A stretch of DNA of 7,497 nt from Methanobacteriota archaeon (GTDB lineage Archaea > Halobacteriota > Bog-38 > Methanoflorentales > Methanoflorentaceae): NCBI GenBank assembly GCA_003170935.1, contig PMYA01000069.1, forward strand, positions 1 through 7,497, in the 5' to 3' direction. A model generated the notes under the pieces. That model ran no database searches and was not told the origin of the DNA. It saw only the letters and a program-made list of their open reading frames with translations. A program made the translations under genes and the position numbers. This document shows, one piece after another, positions 6,855 through 7,497 of the stretch; positions within the stretch are counted from its first letter, which is position 1; each line of letters starts with the position of its first letter.

Positions 6855-7193
6855 CTACCACCTTGCAAGCAGCTCTTTCTTTTTGTCAAAGAACTCCTCG
6901 TCAGTGATAATACCGTCATCGAGGAGCCCTTTCAAATCGCGGAGCATCGCGGGGATATCCTTTGGATTAAGCGCTGTTTCACTTTGGATTCTTGGCGGCG
7001 ATGGTTCCAAGTTCTCCTTTACAAACAAGTCGTCAATAGGGACTTCTAGAATGTCGGCTATGCGTTGTACGATCTCTTCGTCGGGCTGTTGTAGGAATCC
7101 GCTCTCAATGCGGCTGTACGTTGATTGCGTCGTTCCAACTTTATGTGCCATTTGCTCTTGAGAAAAGCCTTTTCTTTTACGTGCGTCTCGCAT
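6855..7193 (-). CDS. XRE-family HTH regulator with C-terminal SHOCT domain
   Basis: The 112-residue protein opens with an XRE/Cro-C1 helix-turn-helix (about residues 1-58), showing RKRKGFSQEQMA, VGTTQSTYSRIESG and LEVPIDDLF, which are typical of controllers of restriction-modification and other mobile loci. After a short Pro/Ser linker (about 60-80) the C-terminus (84-109) has LLDDGIITDEEF followed by Lys residues and a Leu pair, the SHOCT motif. SHOCT is a short domain thought to mediate oligomerisation or attachment to partners. The ATG at 7193 is the only usable start: the frame stays open upstream to a TGA, but has no ATG, GTG or TTG there. It precedes the MmeI-type gene by 187 bp on the same strand and probably acts as its controller. 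A 19-bp palindrome upstream is a candidate operator for autoregulation. Control of the downstream genes is inferred from position. Confidence 0.88.
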   Translation of the reverse strand: MRDARKRKGFSQEQMAHKVGTTQSTYSRIESGFLQQPDEEIVQRIADILEVPIDDLFVKENLEPSPPRIQSETALNPKDIPAMLRDLKGLLDDGIITDEEFFDKKKELLARW

Positions 7194-7248
7194 CTCGTTA
7201 GTCTTACCAAGCGCAGTAAATGCTTGCCGATCCCCCTCACGTATAGGC

Positions 7249-7497
7249 TTGATTACACTTATTCTAGTGGTTAAGAGTGACTTAACCCTTCATAGAGATT
7301 CAACCATGCCATTGCGCACACTGCCGCGACTATCCTGCAACAGCATGGGCATCAAGTCACATTCCACGATCTGTATGCGGAAAACTTTGATCTGCTGTTG
7401 TTTCACGTCGAGTTTCCGAAAGATGCGCCGCTTCCACCGAGGCGTCGATTTTTATATATATGTATCCGACTGATTCAGTTGAACGGAAAGCACTTTT
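7249..7497 (+). pseudogene. Decayed NAD(P)H:quinone oxidoreductase (flavodoxin-fold) fragment, runs off the window
   Basis: The plus frame from 7296 reads FNHAIAHTA, then GHQVTFHDLYAENFD, then EFPKDAPLPP. This is the N-terminal pattern of Flavodoxin_2 (PF02525) NAD(P)H oxidoreductases of the KefF/general stress protein 14 type, FMN enzymes that reduce quinones. The family's expected N-terminal strand is not in this frame: a TAG at 7293-7295 closes it. A neighbouring frame from TTG 7249 encodes ITLILVVKSDL, which could be that strand, separated by a -1 shift near 7290-7296. Alternatively the gene was cut at this point and the upstream bases belong to the island. After PLPP (about 7440) the similarity weakens to an RRRF stretch where HC...ADGI would be expected. 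It is broken in any case, and the rest lies beyond the window. It diverges from the XRE gene. Confidence 0.65.
7261..7287 (-). promoter_or_regulatory. Candidate promoter and operator of the XRE-SHOCT gene
   Basis: GGTTAAG (7269-7275) and CTTAACC (7281-7287) form a perfect 7-bp inverted repeat with a 5-nt centre, the usual size for an XRE dimer site. On the minus strand it is followed directly by TAGAAT (7266-7261), a 5-of-6 match to a -10 box, about 68 bp before the start codon. I see no good -35. A bound dimer would cover the -35/-10 spacer, consistent with autorepression. The palindrome is seen; its function is inferred. Confidence 0.45.

Noticed and set aside
6826..7161. 111-residue plus-strand open frame
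   Set aside because: It is antisense to the XRE-SHOCT gene and Ser-rich, typical of a shadow frame.
7249..7473. Intact 74-residue plus-strand gene
   Set aside because: After about 7296 the neighbouring frame, not this one, carries the oxidoreductase similarity, so this is at most the first strand of a broken gene.

Overview
The window looks like part of a prokaryotic defence island. Six genes lie on the minus strand and are read from right to left, and a decayed metabolic gene sits on the plus strand at the right edge. No ribosomal, tRNA or housekeeping gene fixes the taxon. A small lipoprotein with a lipobox, TTG starts and moderate GC suggest a bacterium. Clear Shine-Dalgarno sites are scarce, so an archaeal origin is not excluded, and I do not name a phylum.

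Layout in transcription order on the minus strand: (1) 7193-6855, a small XRE-type regulator with a SHOCT tail; an operator-like 19-bp palindrome lies upstream at 7269-7287. (2) 6667-3935, a complete single-chain MmeI-type (Type IIL/IIG) restriction-modification enzyme with nuclease, methyltransferase and specificity regions in one 910-residue protein. (3) 3806-2661, a PD-(D/E)XK nuclease domain fused to a C-terminal EVE (PUA-like) domain, an architecture expected for restriction directed at modified DNA. (4) 2599-2201, a DUF6508 protein. (5) 2125-669, an RNase J-like beta-CASP metallo-beta-lactamase nuclease, interrupted by one frameshift near 1637. (6) 606-415, a tiny lipoprotein candidate. 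(7) 392 to beyond position 1, the N-terminus of a DUF4297/Cap4-like dsDNA nuclease. The last gene runs off the window and has no complete open frame here, so it is easily missed.

At the right edge, from about 7249 to the end on the plus strand, there is a remnant of a flavodoxin-fold NAD(P)H:quinone oxidoreductase. It probably marks an edge of the island or a scar in older chromosomal sequence.

The genes appear to form a layered barrier. The MmeI-type enzyme would methylate self DNA and cut unmodified DNA. The nuclease-EVE protein could cut DNA carrying foreign modifications. The Cap4-like protein is of a type used as an effector nuclease in CBASS and Avs systems. The most specific new observation is a 10-bp inverted repeat. 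It places the last three codons of the MmeI-type gene in perfect complementarity with the ribosome-binding region of the nuclease-EVE gene (3937-3946 with 3811-3820), which suggests translational coupling.

No stretch over 300 bases is left without a gene or pseudogene. The longest gap, 6668-6854 (187 bp), has AT-rich promoter-like stretches but nothing I can assign firmly. I saw no tRNA, rRNA, CRISPR array, insertion sequence or replication origin.
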